Shown piece by piece: positions 11,133-21,856 of a stretch of DNA of 64,000 bases (position 1 is its first letter; each line of letters begins with the position of its first letter). The DNA is taken from assembly GCA_006384855.1 (NCBI GenBank), contig VCJN01002002.1, forward strand, positions 124,001 through 188,000, read 5' to 3'. The notes below the pieces were generated by a model. It was not told the origin of the DNA and ran no database searches. It worked only from the letters and a program-made list of their open reading frames with translations. The position numbers and the translations under genes were made by a program. The DNA comes from Tetraselmis striata. Lineage: Eukaryota > Chlorophyta > Chlorodendrophyceae > Chlorodendrales > Chlorodendraceae.

Positions 11133-11826
11133 GAGTTGGGTGAGCACCCGCTATGCCGGCGCTTCATTACACAATCGTTCGATCTCTGCTGGCAGTGGCG
11201 CGGGGTCCCATGGCACTGGCGAGGCATGATGATGGCCGGTGGCGTTCCTAGCCCGTGACCTGCCCTTGGCTCGATACAAGGTACTGCCTCTCCCGCTCTC
11301 TCCCTTTGCTGAACCCTTTCGCATGGCTCCCGTGTTGGCGGATCTAAGTTGCGCGGCTGGCATCCTCGACAAGCGGGCGGCTGATCTACTCGGCTGTCCC
11401 CCTTCTCGATCCTTAAAAACCTAAAAAACAAATCCGCCACGGAGCCGCCGGGCGCGCCCTTCCGTTGCCCGACGTCCCCCGCCCCCCCCCCCTTCCTCAC
11501 CTCCTCCAGCGTCCCTTGGCCCGTGCCTAGGGCGAATCCCTAGTCGACTACACGATGTGGTCCCAAAGTGCGTCGATATATCCGACTCTCCCCCTTCCCC
11601 GAGCTAAGCGGCTCCGTTTGCTCTCCGACGGCGCGACGCCACAGCGCGGGACACCGGGGCGCACCTCCTCCTCGCTGACCTTGCCACCCGACACCCCGTG
11701 CACCACCTTGGCCGCCGCCGCCGCGAGGGCGTTATTGGTGGCCATCAGCGCGTTGCCGACGTGCGTCCAAGCGCCGTCGACGCACCTCGGTCTCGCCTGG
11801 CTGGCGTTGTCGCCGCCGCCGTCCAT
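6189..11826 (-). CDS. OTU-family deubiquitinase (A20/TRABID-like) with UIM
   Basis: Proposed exons from the 5' end: 11665-11826, 11501-11526, 11012-11033, 10714-10923, 10140-10292, 9710-9802, 9004-9195, 7810-7982, 7568-7734, 6189-6442, joining in frame to 483 residues. The catalytic cysteine lies in MGDGNCLSHACSLGVWGVHD, the box of A20/TRABID/VCPIP1-type OTU cysteine proteases. It is followed by DVHCFTLANVLRRPVLIYGD and GVYLPLLW, with the catalytic histidine in NESHFSLLCVIEGE. Exon 4 encodes a ubiquitin-interacting motif (DAELLEAIRRSMEDFQ). Such enzymes remove ubiquitin from conjugates. The last intron needs a GC donor (AACG/GCAAGC), which restores NESHF in frame. The two micro-exons 2 and 3 are the least certain part. 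The introns hold several MITE copies and homopolymers. Confidence 0.85.
6496..6842 (+). mobile_element. MITE family A copy split by poly-G
   Basis: The left part (6496-6543, CGGGTGCCGACTCGG...) and the right part (about 6727-6842, with GGCTTATATCCAGGGTTC) are separated by unrelated sequence and a 27-base G tract. This looks like one element interrupted by insertion or expansion. It lies in the last intron of the OTU gene. Confidence 0.5.
6692..6718 (+). repeat. Poly-G tract, 27 bases
   Basis: Uninterrupted G run on the plus strand, so poly-C on the coding strand of the OTU gene intron. It abuts a GCCAGTCCTGTTCCCGG box that recurs elsewhere in the window. Confidence 0.9.
6869..7022 (+). mobile_element. 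MITE family A copy
   Basis: Begins CCTACGGATGCGGTAGTAAG, then AACACTGCGAATGAG, with internal TGTTCTTATAGGTTGCATGC, and ends GGCGTCGGCCCCC. Directly follows the split copy, in the same intron. Confidence 0.6.
7321..7496 (-). mobile_element. MITE family A copy
   Basis: Minus-orientation, nearly full-length copy. It starts GGCGCCGACGCACCC, holds GTTTTGTCGGCATCCGACGT and GCAGGGCGGGG, and ends CACGTCGGCACC. Third family A element within 1 kb of the last OTU intron. Confidence 0.65.
8064..8237 (+). mobile_element. MITE family A, well preserved copy
   Basis: 174 bp from GCGGGTGCCAGC to GCGCCGGCACCCG, so the ends are inverted repeats. Internal boxes: GAGCACTGCGGATGAGACCC, AGAGGTCAAATGCCGACAAA, AGGCTTATAATGAGGGTTCT. 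No coding capacity. Lies in the intron between OTU exons 7 and 8. Confidence 0.75.
9885..10056 (-). mobile_element. MITE family A, well preserved copy
   Basis: 172 bp minus-orientation copy from GCGGGTGCCGGCGCACCTAT to CGCATCGTCGGCGCC. It carries CGGCATTTGACCTCTGGCAG. Located in the intron between OTU exons 5 and 6. Confidence 0.75.
10585..10665. repeat. Compound CA/TA/TATG microsatellite
   Basis: (CA)n, then (TA)n, then (TATG)n-like repeats in the intron between OTU exons 4 and 5. Confidence 0.85.
11101..11130 (+). repeat. Poly-C tract, 30 bases
   Basis: Thirty C on the plus strand inside an OTU intron. On the coding strand this is poly-G, one of the exceptions to the usual coding-strand poly-C pattern. 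Confidence 0.9.
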
Positions 11827-13533
11827 CGCGGTTTATTCTTGGGCGCGACGGTAGTAGCTGTGCTTATGATCACTCTTTTTTCGACCACTGCCCGTCGCGA
11901 ACGACCTCGCAGCACGAGGCCTATGTCAGGCCGCTATTGCCGGCGTAATGTCGCTAGCGTGCTGTAGCGTACTGTCGATAGCGGAACGGAATGGAGTGGA
12001 TTGTCTCGAGGTAGTCGAGCCGTACCCTTGCGAAGGGGTGGGGGAGGGGGGCTGGGTACTGGTGAGGTAGTCGCCCGGAGTCACATCGGCGCATCTCGGC
12101 ATTCCGCCGTCCGTGGGGGGCACTTGATACCCACCGTTAATAAGAATCAAGACCCCACGCATTAGGTGTTCATTATGGTATGGTCGCTAGCGACTGGCTG
12201 TGAGGCGGTGCCCGCGCTATTCGTCCGCGATGAGTACTACCGGTACAGCGCTGGCGCGCCGTCATCTGTCGTCGTTGTGCTCCGAAACCGAAATAAGCGC
12301 TTTTAAATAAGTTGAGTTCGCCCCGGCCGGGTCAGCGGCCAAAGCAGCCGCCCCAGCACCTTTTTCCTTAGTTATTCCCCAGTACTTTCAGTGCATTCTC
12401 TCCCCGAGACGCTGTCCCTTTACCCAACAACACGACCCCGTGCGCACCAACGACTGAAGCGATCGCAGGTATGGCCATTTATAAGGATTACGATATACAG
12501 TAATATTAACATATGTAGTCGCTATACATATTCGTGGCGGTAGTAGTTGCGCGACCGTCTGATACACCTATCCACATAAAGTATGGGGTTTGCGGATTCA
12601 AGCCAGATGCCCATAGAAGTGGTTATATTATTGAGGCCGTGCACGCGTGCGTGCATCTTTCCAAGGGACGTAAGGCTTGGGGGCAATATAATTATCCTGA
12701 TGTGCTGATAGCGCGTTAGACCCCATTTTGCCACGGTGGTAGCCGTTGCCATAAACGCTCTGATTTATGCCAAAATGAATGAATAAAGTATTTCGTGTGG
12801 CGATGGCGCTACAAAACCAGAAATTGATGCGCTACCCATTCATCCTATCCACAGCGACTATCAATGCGCCACTGACACTTGCCGCCGTGGTCTCACCACG
12901 TCACCGTCCATTGATGCGGCAACTATAACAGCTGTGAGCGTAGGGCACTGAAACTAAGTCATTCAGGGTATGGGACAAGCCCTATGTATCGACTCCGACC
13001 AATGGTTTTGGAGCAAAATCATGGCAAAATTATTCTGTAGCTGGTGCATGCGCAAGCAACATTAGAGGCTTCTCCCCCGCGTTCCGCCCGCGCGCCCCCT
13101 TGCCGTGGGGCGAAGCTTTTAGTATTTTATATTGTAAAAGTGCATGATTACGTTGCCCGGATAATAAAGCACGTTATCGCTGCCCGAGTGGCACAGGAAT
13201 GGCACTGAAATGCCCCTATTGTCATTGAAACAGTGATGCTGTGAATAGGAATCAAAGTCCACGGGTGTTGCATTGGGATCTGCGTGGAGTGACTGAACAC
13301 ACTTTAAGGGCACCTGGATGTGCTGCAGTGGGCAAGAGCGCAAGGCTGCCCCTGGATGGCATCCTAATGCTTGCGACAGGCCGAGGCCAACAGAAACGCC
13401 GTAGCGGCAATATGGATAACAACGCGGAACTGATTCACTCATCGCACATGTGGGGAGTTCTAGGCATGCATATTCATGGATGGCAACAGATGGCTTGCAG
13501 ATATGGCAAATGGGTTTAGGGTTTCAAACCTTA

Positions 13534-13690
13534 AGCATTTGAAATTTCCTACAACGTTATTCCTGCTGGTCTTCCGACTTGTACACATGCAAGCTGCCTT
13601 ACGGCCCCTCTGCATGAACTCGCATAGGGTCAGGCGTAGCCCGTAGCATGCAGCCCTCTGAGGTATGTAAACCTCAGAGAGAGTGGTGCA
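13534..13690 (+). repeat. Dispersed repeat family B copy
   Basis: Unit running from CATTTGAAATTTCCTACAAC to the GTAGCATGCAGCCCTCTGAG core and the AGAGTGGTG end. Shares order and spacing with copies at 14377-14490 and 51621-51775. Confidence 0.65.
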
Positions 13691-14376
13691 ATCCTCGCCC
13701 CCGCCCTCCCCCCCTGCCCCTACCCTAGGGGCAGAGTGTTGTCTTCGTGCAAGCGCTTGTGGCAGGCTTGCCCCGGCGCGATTACTGGCGTGTTTGGCTT
13801 TGTTTTTGCTCTGTCTGCTGCCGGCATTGAAGCGGCGTTTGATTGTATATACCTGTACCAGTCTGTGTAGCCATTGCACCGCGTGGAGATGCATGCATTC
13901 GAGAAGGGCTGTGACCTCTGCGGGGGATTGTTCGGACGGATCAGAGCGGCTGGGGCGCATGAGGTGCGTGGGACCCTTGATAGTAGACGTGTGCGGGGTG
14001 CATGTGCGGCTCATGACGACCGGGATGATGGCAGTGACAGCTCTGTCAACTGAATGATGGAATCTGCTACCTGGTGCGTTCATGGCTACCTCATGCCCGC
14101 CTGTCCGTTCCCCCACTGCTCCACCGCGCGACACCACATCCGCTCAAGGCGCCCCCACGTTACACGCAGCAGGCTCCACATAAATGAAGGCGCGTCAACC
14201 ATGTGCATTGCGGGAGTTGCCACATATATTTGTAAGGGTACTACCTAACCTGGGGTGCTGTGATGCCCTTCACCCACCTACCACTCCATGCAAGATCTCT
14301 TTCTCTCCCTCTCTCCCTCTCTCTACAGGCGTAATGCCTCAAAGAGGTTCTCCAGGGGATGCTGTTCATGCATAAG

Positions 14377-14490
14377 TGAAATTGAAACTTGCTACAACTT
14401 TGTTCCCTGCCAGTCTTCCAACGACGCAGCATGTACCCGCATAGGGCCCGCCATAGCCCGTAGCATGCAGCCCTCTGAAGGCCAAGGCAT
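14377..14490 (+). repeat. Dispersed repeat family B copy
   Basis: Contains GAAATTGAAACTTGCTACAA, CCCTGCCAGTCTTCCA and the core GTAGCATGCAGCCCTCTGAA. It lies 840 bp from the previous copy in the same orientation. Confidence 0.65.
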
Positions 14491-15079
14491 TCGTGCATTT
14501 CAGCAATGCAATCAGTGCGCCAAGCAATGCAGCATAATGTTCAGGAAGGCGCAGTCTGGCCGCCCACACCAATGGGAGCGACAACATCTACGTAAGCCAA
14601 GCTTTGCTTCATGGCGCAATGTCATCGAAATGCGCATCTTTGCTCTTGTCACACGGGTGCACAGATGTTGCGGTTCCTTAGCGCGCTCTGATTGCGATAA
14701 GTGGCATGCAGTGAAAGCACGCTGCAGATAGCATAGGGCAACGGGCACCGGCACCCCACCATGTTCCAATTCATGGTAGCCAGAGGATAAGCGCCGGCGT
14801 ATCACGCCGCGCCACTGCAACTAGCAACACCGCATACTCGGAGATACCCGCGACTGGTCAGGTCTCTGCAGCAGCCGGCAGTGGTGGGGGGGGCGGGGGG
14901 GGGGGGGGGGGGGGAGGGGCAGTGAGCACCTTGCGAATATAACAGCGGCAGCCAGACTTAACAATAGAGTGAGTCATTTCGCTGCGCTGTGCGACCTTTG
15001 CAACAACATCTGTATGTCTGTGTCTGCATCTTTTGCACATGTATTGAATATAACCAACATACATAGATGCACATACAAG

Positions 15080-15104
15080 TGTGTGTGTGTGTGTGTGTGT
15101 GTAA
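15080..15104. repeat. (TG)n microsatellite
   Basis: About 12 TG repeats in non-coding sequence downstream of the GT29 gene. Confidence 0.85.
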
Positions 15105-15367
15105 AGAGGTATAATTTCACATGCATGAGCATGTATATATGTAATCCAGCGAAGCGTCGATTTTTCGGCGGTGAGCTTTATTGCCGTACGGGTACCCGTA
15201 TAGTGCAGCGGATCGGGCCTATAGGTGCATGACTAAAGCGCTTATCGACTGGAATATACTACTAAGTACTCTAATCCACCCACCCGCCCACCTGCCTACC
15301 CACGGTCCTTAATTACACAGCCGTCCGATTACGATCTCACGGTTGGGAGGCTATGAGCGCGCAGCGC

Positions 15368-15478
15368 GCAGGGTCGGTACTCGCTACTGGTGCTCGCTAC
15401 TGGCTACTGGCTACTCGCTACTGGTACTCATTACGCGCCACTGGTACTCGCTACTCGCTGCTGGTAATGGTACTAAAA
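15368..15478. repeat. Degenerate tandem repeat of CTACTGGTACTCG type
   Basis: Repeated CTACTGG / GGTACTCG / CTCGCTACT blocks of 6-12 bases. A simple low-complexity array with no coding content. Confidence 0.7.
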
Positions 15479-15535
15479 AAATGGTAAATGGTGCTAAAAA
15501 ATCGACGCATCGCTGATTCAACTGTCAAGTTACTT

Positions 15536-15649
15536 CATATATATACAAATATATGGATATATATCCATCCATCTATGTATATGTACATATATTTATACAT
15601 ATGTGTATATTCATATTTATACGTGTGTATTTATACGTATATTTATGTG

Positions 15650-15697
<48 letters not shown>
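15536..15697. repeat. TATA-rich and (GT)n microsatellite at the GT29 3' end
   Basis: A TATATATCCATC-like AT-rich stretch passes into about 22 GT repeats (to 15696). The GT part is read as CA on the minus strand and falls inside the open reading frame of GT29 exon 6. Confidence 0.85.
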
Positions 15698-15699
<2 letters not shown>

Positions 15700-15882
15700 T
15701 GCACGGCGGCTGCAGGCCACCCGCAGGTACTGCTGCGTCCTGCGATAAGCGCCAGCGCACCGCAACAGGCTGCGCTCCAGCTGGAAATCGTGCGCGCGGA
15801 AGCCTTGCCGGATGGTCGTGCCGTGCCCCTGGTCGTAATAGTGGTATGCGGCCTGCGCGGAGATACCCAGGAGGTGGGGGCC

Positions 15883-15913
<31 letters not shown>

Positions 15914-18603
15914 AGTCGTGCGCTACCAGGCCATTGACGACGGTAGATCCAGCAGCGCGGGGCAGAAAGACTACGCGAGAATTCTTTCTTCTTCCTGTTG
16001 TATTTTTATTTATTTATTTATTTTATTTTATTTCATTCTTTGTGGGGGCGGTCCGGGAAACGGGGGAGGTGGGAGGTGGGAGGGGGAGGGGGGGGGGGGG
16101 GGGTCGCACCCCGGGCTGCCGCTCCCCCATGCCGTACAGCGTCACCGACTGGCACAGCTTCAGCAGCAGCACCATGGCCGCCAAGCCCGTGGTCGGCGCG
16201 GGTGCTGGGTGCCGAGAAGCAAGAGGTCGCGGGCCAATGGAAGTCCCCGGGGGAAGAGGGAGGGAGGGCAACAAAAGGAGCATCACCGTGTCTGTCTGCG
16301 ACGTATGCACAGCGGCTACTGGCTGGGGTACCCGCTGCTGGCGGGCCGCGGGGGATAGGGGGTCCAGCTGGGAGGGGGGGAGGAGCTCTTACCCCTCTGC
16401 CGCGCGCCCGCGTACACGCAGGAGCCGTAGATAGATAGCAGCCTGTTGGCTGCGCCCACCACGCGCTGCGAGTGGGGCGCAAAGCGGGGGGGGGGGCGGG
16501 GGGGGGGGGGGGGGGGGCACGGCTTATGGGGCGGCCCCTGAGGGAGGCAGGAATGGCTGCGCATGACATCGCACCGCTCCGCCGACACAGTACCGAAGCC
16601 AGCGATATAGTAATTGATGGAAAGAGACAACAAAGGAAGGCAATCGGAAAATGGAATACAGAAGGAAAGCAAAGACAATAAAGCATTGAAAGACAGCAAG
16701 GGAGGTAAAGTAAAAAGAGGGAGCAATTAAGGGGAAATAAGGGGCGGGGAAGCTGAGCAGAGTAAAAAGCAGAGCAGAGTAAAAATCGAAATATACACGA
16801 GATAACGAAAAGATATATAAAAGCTCAAAAGCAAGTGGTGAAAGAAGGAAGCAAAACGAAACGAAGTAAAAGGCGGAATAACAGACGTATTAAAGAGGAA
16901 AGAGATAATATGATGTGCGAGCAACCATCACGGCGCGGCTTGGCGCTGCTCCATCAAGGCGACCCAGGCATCGGGCGCTTGACATGGAGTGCGCCAAGAG
17001 GGGAAACGGGGGTGGGGGGGGGGGGGGGGGGGGGGGGCATCGGGCGGCACCTTGCTGGTGTAGGCCACCTGCACGTCGGGGCGGACAGCGGCCATCCGGG
17101 CGTGCAGCTGCGCAAAGTCCCGCGGCAGGGAGCAGTAGCGGGCGGGGACGCATGCGTTGACGAGCAGCGTGACGTTGGGCTCCAGCGGGTGGTAGCCCTG
17201 CCGCAGTCGGAAGCCGGGCCGCACCTGCCACCGGGAGCGAGGATCAGGGAAGCGGGTAGTGTGTTGGATGGGGCGCCGCTTCGTGTGGTTGATGGGGAGC
17301 GGGCACTTTTCTTGAGCTCATATCAATAATTGTTACGATGCGGAGAATGCCGGCGCTATATAAGGCGGTTGCCCTTACCCTGAGGGGCCGCAGGAGGCTA
17401 AGGAAGGGAGGGAAGGGAGGAAGGGGCGGAGGGGGGGGGGGGGGGGGGGGGGGAGGGGTTCGCACAGCCTTGCTGTCCGCGTAGCCACGCGCCCACACGT
17501 GGTTCAGCATGCGGTGCGTCGTGCGGTTGCCAACGTGCGCCTCGAGGCCCAACGTCGGCGCCTCGTTGAAGCGCAGGACGACGTCCGCGGCGTCGATGGC
17601 GGCGCCGTGGCGGGCGGCGAGCAGCGACCCGCTGTTGCCCACCAGCGCGCACGTCCGCCACGACCGCTGCCGCCTGCGTCGTCACATGCGTGCGCCTCAA
17701 CATAGTGGTTGGTGAAAGGAGATTCTAGGAAAGCAGGAACAAGAGGGCCGCGAAGTGCACTAAATCATTCATTTGCATGGTAAATTTAAAATATAGCTAC
17801 TATTGCATATTTACAAAAGGAAATGGATAAGGGAACGTGAGTGATATAATTGTTTACTACGAGGAAAAAAGCGCCATTAAAAACAGCGTAAATTTGATAT
17901 CGCATTTCCAGACCTCTAATCCTTATACTTCATAAAGATTAAGCAAGGGGGCTATACTTACCCGAGGCCCTCGAGCGGGTTGCGGGGTAGCGCCTCCAGC
18001 GGGACTCCCGCCAAGCTGACCTCCGACAGCCGCGGACACTCTCCACCCCCGCAGCTCTCCCTGCCGGCCAGCCCAAGCCGCGCTCAGCACGGAAACAAAG
18101 CCGGAAGCGGGCCGCCCGAGCCGTCGTGGCCACAGCGATGGCGTCGCATATCGACTGATGGGCAACGAAATTGCCCATCCTGCACAGCTGCCGCAAAAGC
18201 AATGCTGCCAGCGACAACACTTTGCCAAACGCAGATTTAAATCAGTCGTGCTGAGCGCAAGAGCGGGCCCCGGGCGCGGGGATTGGCGACCTCGCGAGGC
18301 GCACCTATTGATGAGCAGCTCCCGGAAACTGACTGTGTCCTTGGCCACCTTGAGCCCCTGGCTCGCGTACGTGGCGCACGGGGCCGTCCGCATCCGACGC
18401 GCCGCCGCCGCACTCGGCCGCCGCGAAGCCAGCCCCGCCCGCCGCGCCGCTGCGCCGCCCTGCCCAGCCGCCGCTGCCGCCGCCGCCAGGTGCAGCAGGG
18501 CGGGAAGCAGCAGAAGTCGCAGCAGCGGAGGCGGCGAGAGCGATGTGGCCCCCGCCGCTCGCACTCCGCGACTCGTGCCGCCTCGCGGCCCGCGAGCGAG
18601 CAT
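15643..18603 (-). CDS. GT29 sialyltransferase-like glycosyltransferase
   Basis: Six exons: 18305-18603, 17466-17673, 17051-17224, 16393-16465, 16110-16204, 15643-15852, joining in frame to 352 residues. Near the N-terminus LLRLLLLPALLHLAAAA is a signal-anchor helix, as in type II Golgi enzymes. The sialyl motif L runs from CALVGNSGSLLAARHG through DVVLRFNEAPTLG to HVGNRTTH. Motif S is APTTGLAAMVLLLKLC with VTLYG, and motif VS is YHYYD. GT29 enzymes transfer sialic acid or, in algae and plants, probably Kdo-like sugars from CMP-donors, so the substrate here is unknown. The ATG at 18603 is the first good start. The frame runs on through a CA microsatellite to TAA at 15643, giving a His/Thr tail. 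A donor upstream of the microsatellite is the alternative, so the C-terminus is uncertain. The introns hold long coding-strand poly-C tracts. Confidence 0.85.
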
Positions 18604-20785
18604 CGCTTGCGACGCTGAGTGCGCGAAAGCCCTGGGATCCCGCGACCAGACTCGCTGAGGAGTGAGTTCTAGCAAGCTGGGACTTGCTGCGGGGCATGCT
18701 CTGGCGGAACAAACGGTATGCGACCCTCGCCGTGCGTCTTATCGCCCCAGTTCGCCGTTGACAGATGAGGTTGTGCGCGCTGACTTCACCACGACTATCC
18801 TCAACGACGTCGCCGGCCGGCGACGCGATGCCGTTCCGGCTGGCGGGGGCGGCAGCCTGCTGCACAGCGCCGGTTCGAGATCAACATTATAACGGCTATA
18901 TCCCCATACCTGTACCAATCTCGGGAGCGGTGCTGCTGCTCATGATGACGACGCAGGCGGGCGCGGACATAAAGCGCGGGCTCCGAAACCACAACAGCCA
19001 GCACAGCGATAAGCAGCCGCCCAAAGGCCGGCAGGATGCACGGCGCTCCGAAACCAACTTAGTTTTTCCCCGAAAAAAAAAACCTTTTTTCGCCCCCGGG
19101 ACAGCAGGACTGGCACCAGTCAAACCGTTGCAGCGTGTCGTGAACTGAGGATGCTGTTGGACGAGCCGTCGAAGAGATGCTCATCAATGTAACGAGTACT
19201 CTTAGTCGCAAGTCGTGGCGCCGAGCGAGCTCCCATGTCTTCAGATGAGTCTGCGCATCATCATCGTTGGTCACTTATCGATGTAGTCAAATGACCGCTG
19301 TGTCCACGCTCTAGCACCATCAGCATTGGCATCAGCATCAGCGCTAGGCGCACACGCAGCAGGTACAGGTAGCGCAGAAGCAGAAGCAGCAGCAGCAGCA
19401 GGATAGGGCGTGTGGTGTGCGCGTGCTTGCGATGCTGCTGCTTCATCAGAGCATATTCCCATCCAATAAAGTTTATATGCGCCATGAATACAAAGCAAAA
19501 TCCGAGCGCGACGTTGACGACTCGGATGGGGGGAAACGCACGATACATATCAGACGAGGACGAGGACGAGCGAATTAAGGTAGTTGTGTCCATAGTGCTC
19601 AGATGTGAGCGTTACATTGTCAGAAATATGACCAATCCGTTACAGTAAGTCAGACCTTACTTGTAGTGCGTCGCTACATCGGAGTTCTTACCAGTCGTTA
19701 ACGAGTTATTACCAGAGTTATTACATCGCTACATAATACCAGTCCGTAAACCAATTCTATGGATGCTGAAGACGAGAGGAGAAGGTGATGACACGAGATG
19801 GAGAGAGGCGGGAGGCTAGCGCCGGGGGGGGGGGGGGGGGGGGGGGCAAAGATGCAAGAACGAAGGCGGGCAATGATGCAATAATGGCACCGATTTAAAG
19901 CAACTAAACAATTAACAACTGCAATCACCAACGAGCACTTTCTTCTTATAGATATTTCAATGTGATATTATCATGTTGTATGCCGCTGCATGGGGAACTG
20001 CAATCAGCAGGGGGGCCAGCGAAGGGGGCTGGCATACTACACATGCCCGCGTTGTCACCATCGCCACCATCGATTTTATGCGCTGCTCCTGCTGCTTGAT
20101 GGCGCAGGAATGCAGGAGTCGGAACGCCGGGCGTGCCAGTCAATTCCTCGCGATTTTGCTGTGATCCGCCTGCGCACGCAGTTGGCTTCAAAATGTGACA
20201 AGCTGTCTGAGGCAGCAACGGTTGGCGTGGGGCTGCAGTGGCGCTGCCGGGCACGGCCTACCTGCCAGGATAGTCTTATTGTCTCATCACACAAACAGAT
20301 GCTGGAGCCTGACACATGCAGCTGGCCGTAGATGTGATCACAACTGCCGAGGAATGGATCTCGCAATGCATGTGCATTAGGCAGCCGGATGTGGATGCAC
20401 TCGCCATAGTTACTTGTTTTCTCTGATCACTGGCTTATTTACAGGGGCACAGCCCCCTCTTGCCATCATCCAAGCAGGATAATTAGGAAGTTGTGTACAT
20501 ACAGTTCGCAAATCTGTCACCATGTGACACGTACTACTGCGGAGCGATGCCACGTTAGCGTGCTGAACATATCAGTCAGGCCGCACGGGTGGTCCGTCAT
20601 GTGGTTCTCACTGCTGCCAAGGATCCGTGGCATGACGCCATGCATGAGCCCAGTGCTCAGCTGCCGTATATGCGCACATCGTCGCGCGCCCATGCTCAGG
20701 ACGCGTTTCGCCTGAAAGCGTCCGTCGCCCTTTCTACAGCCTCCCGAGCTTCTTTATGCTTCTGGGCGTCAGTTGCGATGGGCCC

Positions 20786-21110
20786 CTAAGGGGTCGTGCA
20801 AACCAAGCATTTCAGTGAGCCCTCACGCAAGACCCCCAGCCGCGGGGTGCGCCTGTCCTCACTACCAAGTGCCGACCCAGTGCCAGTGCCAGTGCCGCAG
20901 TTTCCAGTGCCAACCACGCGCCCCACCTTCAGCGGCCCCTTGAATATTATCTCCAGCACCTTTTGCGACGACCGCTCCATTGCTCTGCAGCAACAAGGGC
21001 CGAAAGATGCTTATTTCCGCTGGTGATGGAGGGGTACCCGCCGCGCAGAAGGCAGCATGAAGGCTCCCATCTCGAGTATACTTCCAAGATCTCCGCGTTG
21101 TCTTTGCACA

Positions 21111-21150
<40 letters not shown>

Positions 21151-21250
21151 CTTGCTTCTTGCCGGGCTTGGCAGACTACCTTGCCCAGGAGCTGGCCTGC
21201 GGTATGGGTGGGTGTGGGGGGATGGGATGGGATAAGTGAAAAGGAAGCGA
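20786..21250 (-). CDS. Possible unrecognised multi-exon gene fragment
   Basis: Weak candidate. A frame with VLEIIFKGPLKVGRVVG ends at 20786. Upstream, a possible exon near 21150-21200 ends in AAG followed by GTGCCCC and poly-C, the donor context seen at real exons in this window. Between them lies a frame with KDNAEILEVYSRWEPSC. I recognise no domain and could not close a full exon chain, so this may be non-coding. Confidence 0.2.
21111..21147 (+). repeat. Poly-G tract, 37 bases
   Basis: Longest homopolymer in the window. It reads as poly-C on the minus strand, directly after a GTG donor-like sequence. Confidence 0.9.
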
Positions 21251-21799
21251 CAGGGGAGGGGCAGATGCCGAGGGTGTCAGACACATGGAAGGATTCATTT
21301 ATAAATACAAAAGCTGCGACGTGACTTGAGCCCCAGCGAGACATCTGCCCAACGGTGCACGGACGGGACCCATACCAAGCGTGCTCCACCCGCCGCCCGC
21401 CGCAGCCATGGTCGCAGTTCCTGTCACTGTTGCGCGCCTCGGGACGCGAAAACTTCAGCAATGCTTATCAACCGGTTCCTCGAAGAGCGGGAAACTGGTC
21501 TGCTGGGGTGTGAAAGGACTGATCTCGAGCTGGATTCTCACTCCACTCGCCACGTCGGTGCCGGTGGTTCACTTGCCTTGATATGTGCGTGCCGCCATTA
21601 AAGGATTACGAGGTGGGACTGCCAGCTCGGGTCCATGCTGGAGTTGCATTTCTTTGCGGCCCTGAGCCAGAAAGTGACCGCACAATTGATTGCCTCTAGA
21701 CGGGTGATGCAGCAACAGCAACAGAAATGCCGGAGGATGAGCGCGATATTATGGAGTATGGGACACGGGCAGTCGTAGTCGCTGTCGTCGAGTATCCTG

Positions 21800-21856
21800 T
21801 ATATATTTCAGTGCTACAGTCCCGTCCCGGGGGCCAAAAAAATACTGAAATATATA
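21800..21856. repeat. 57 bp inverted-repeat element
   Basis: Perfect 13-base arms TATATATTTCAGT (21800-21812) and ACTGAAATATATA (21844-21856) enclose CAGTCCCGTCCCGGGGGCC and an A run. The GC-rich core recurs at four other sites in the window, so this may be a tiny mobile element or its footprint. Confidence 0.6.

Larger units (their letters stand above)
11827..15642. other. Spacer between OTU and GT29 genes
   Basis: I found no gene I can support. The 225-residue frame at 13460-14137 (-) overlaps a dispersed repeat and has no recognisable domain. The stretch holds two family B repeats, a G tract (about 14890-14915), several microsatellites, and AT-richer sequence between about 12.4 and 13.2 kb. 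The start of the OTU gene (11826) opens into this spacer, so its promoter should lie just above 11826. Confidence 0.45.

Noticed and set aside
13460-14137. 225-codon open frame on the minus strand
   Set aside because: It overlaps dispersed repeat family B, has no recognisable domain and no splice-linked neighbours. Long chance frames are common in this GC-rich DNA.
15998-16438. Plus-strand frames of 146-293 codons through the GT29 region
   Set aside because: They are shadows of the minus-strand GT29 exons and of poly-G tracts translated as glycine runs.
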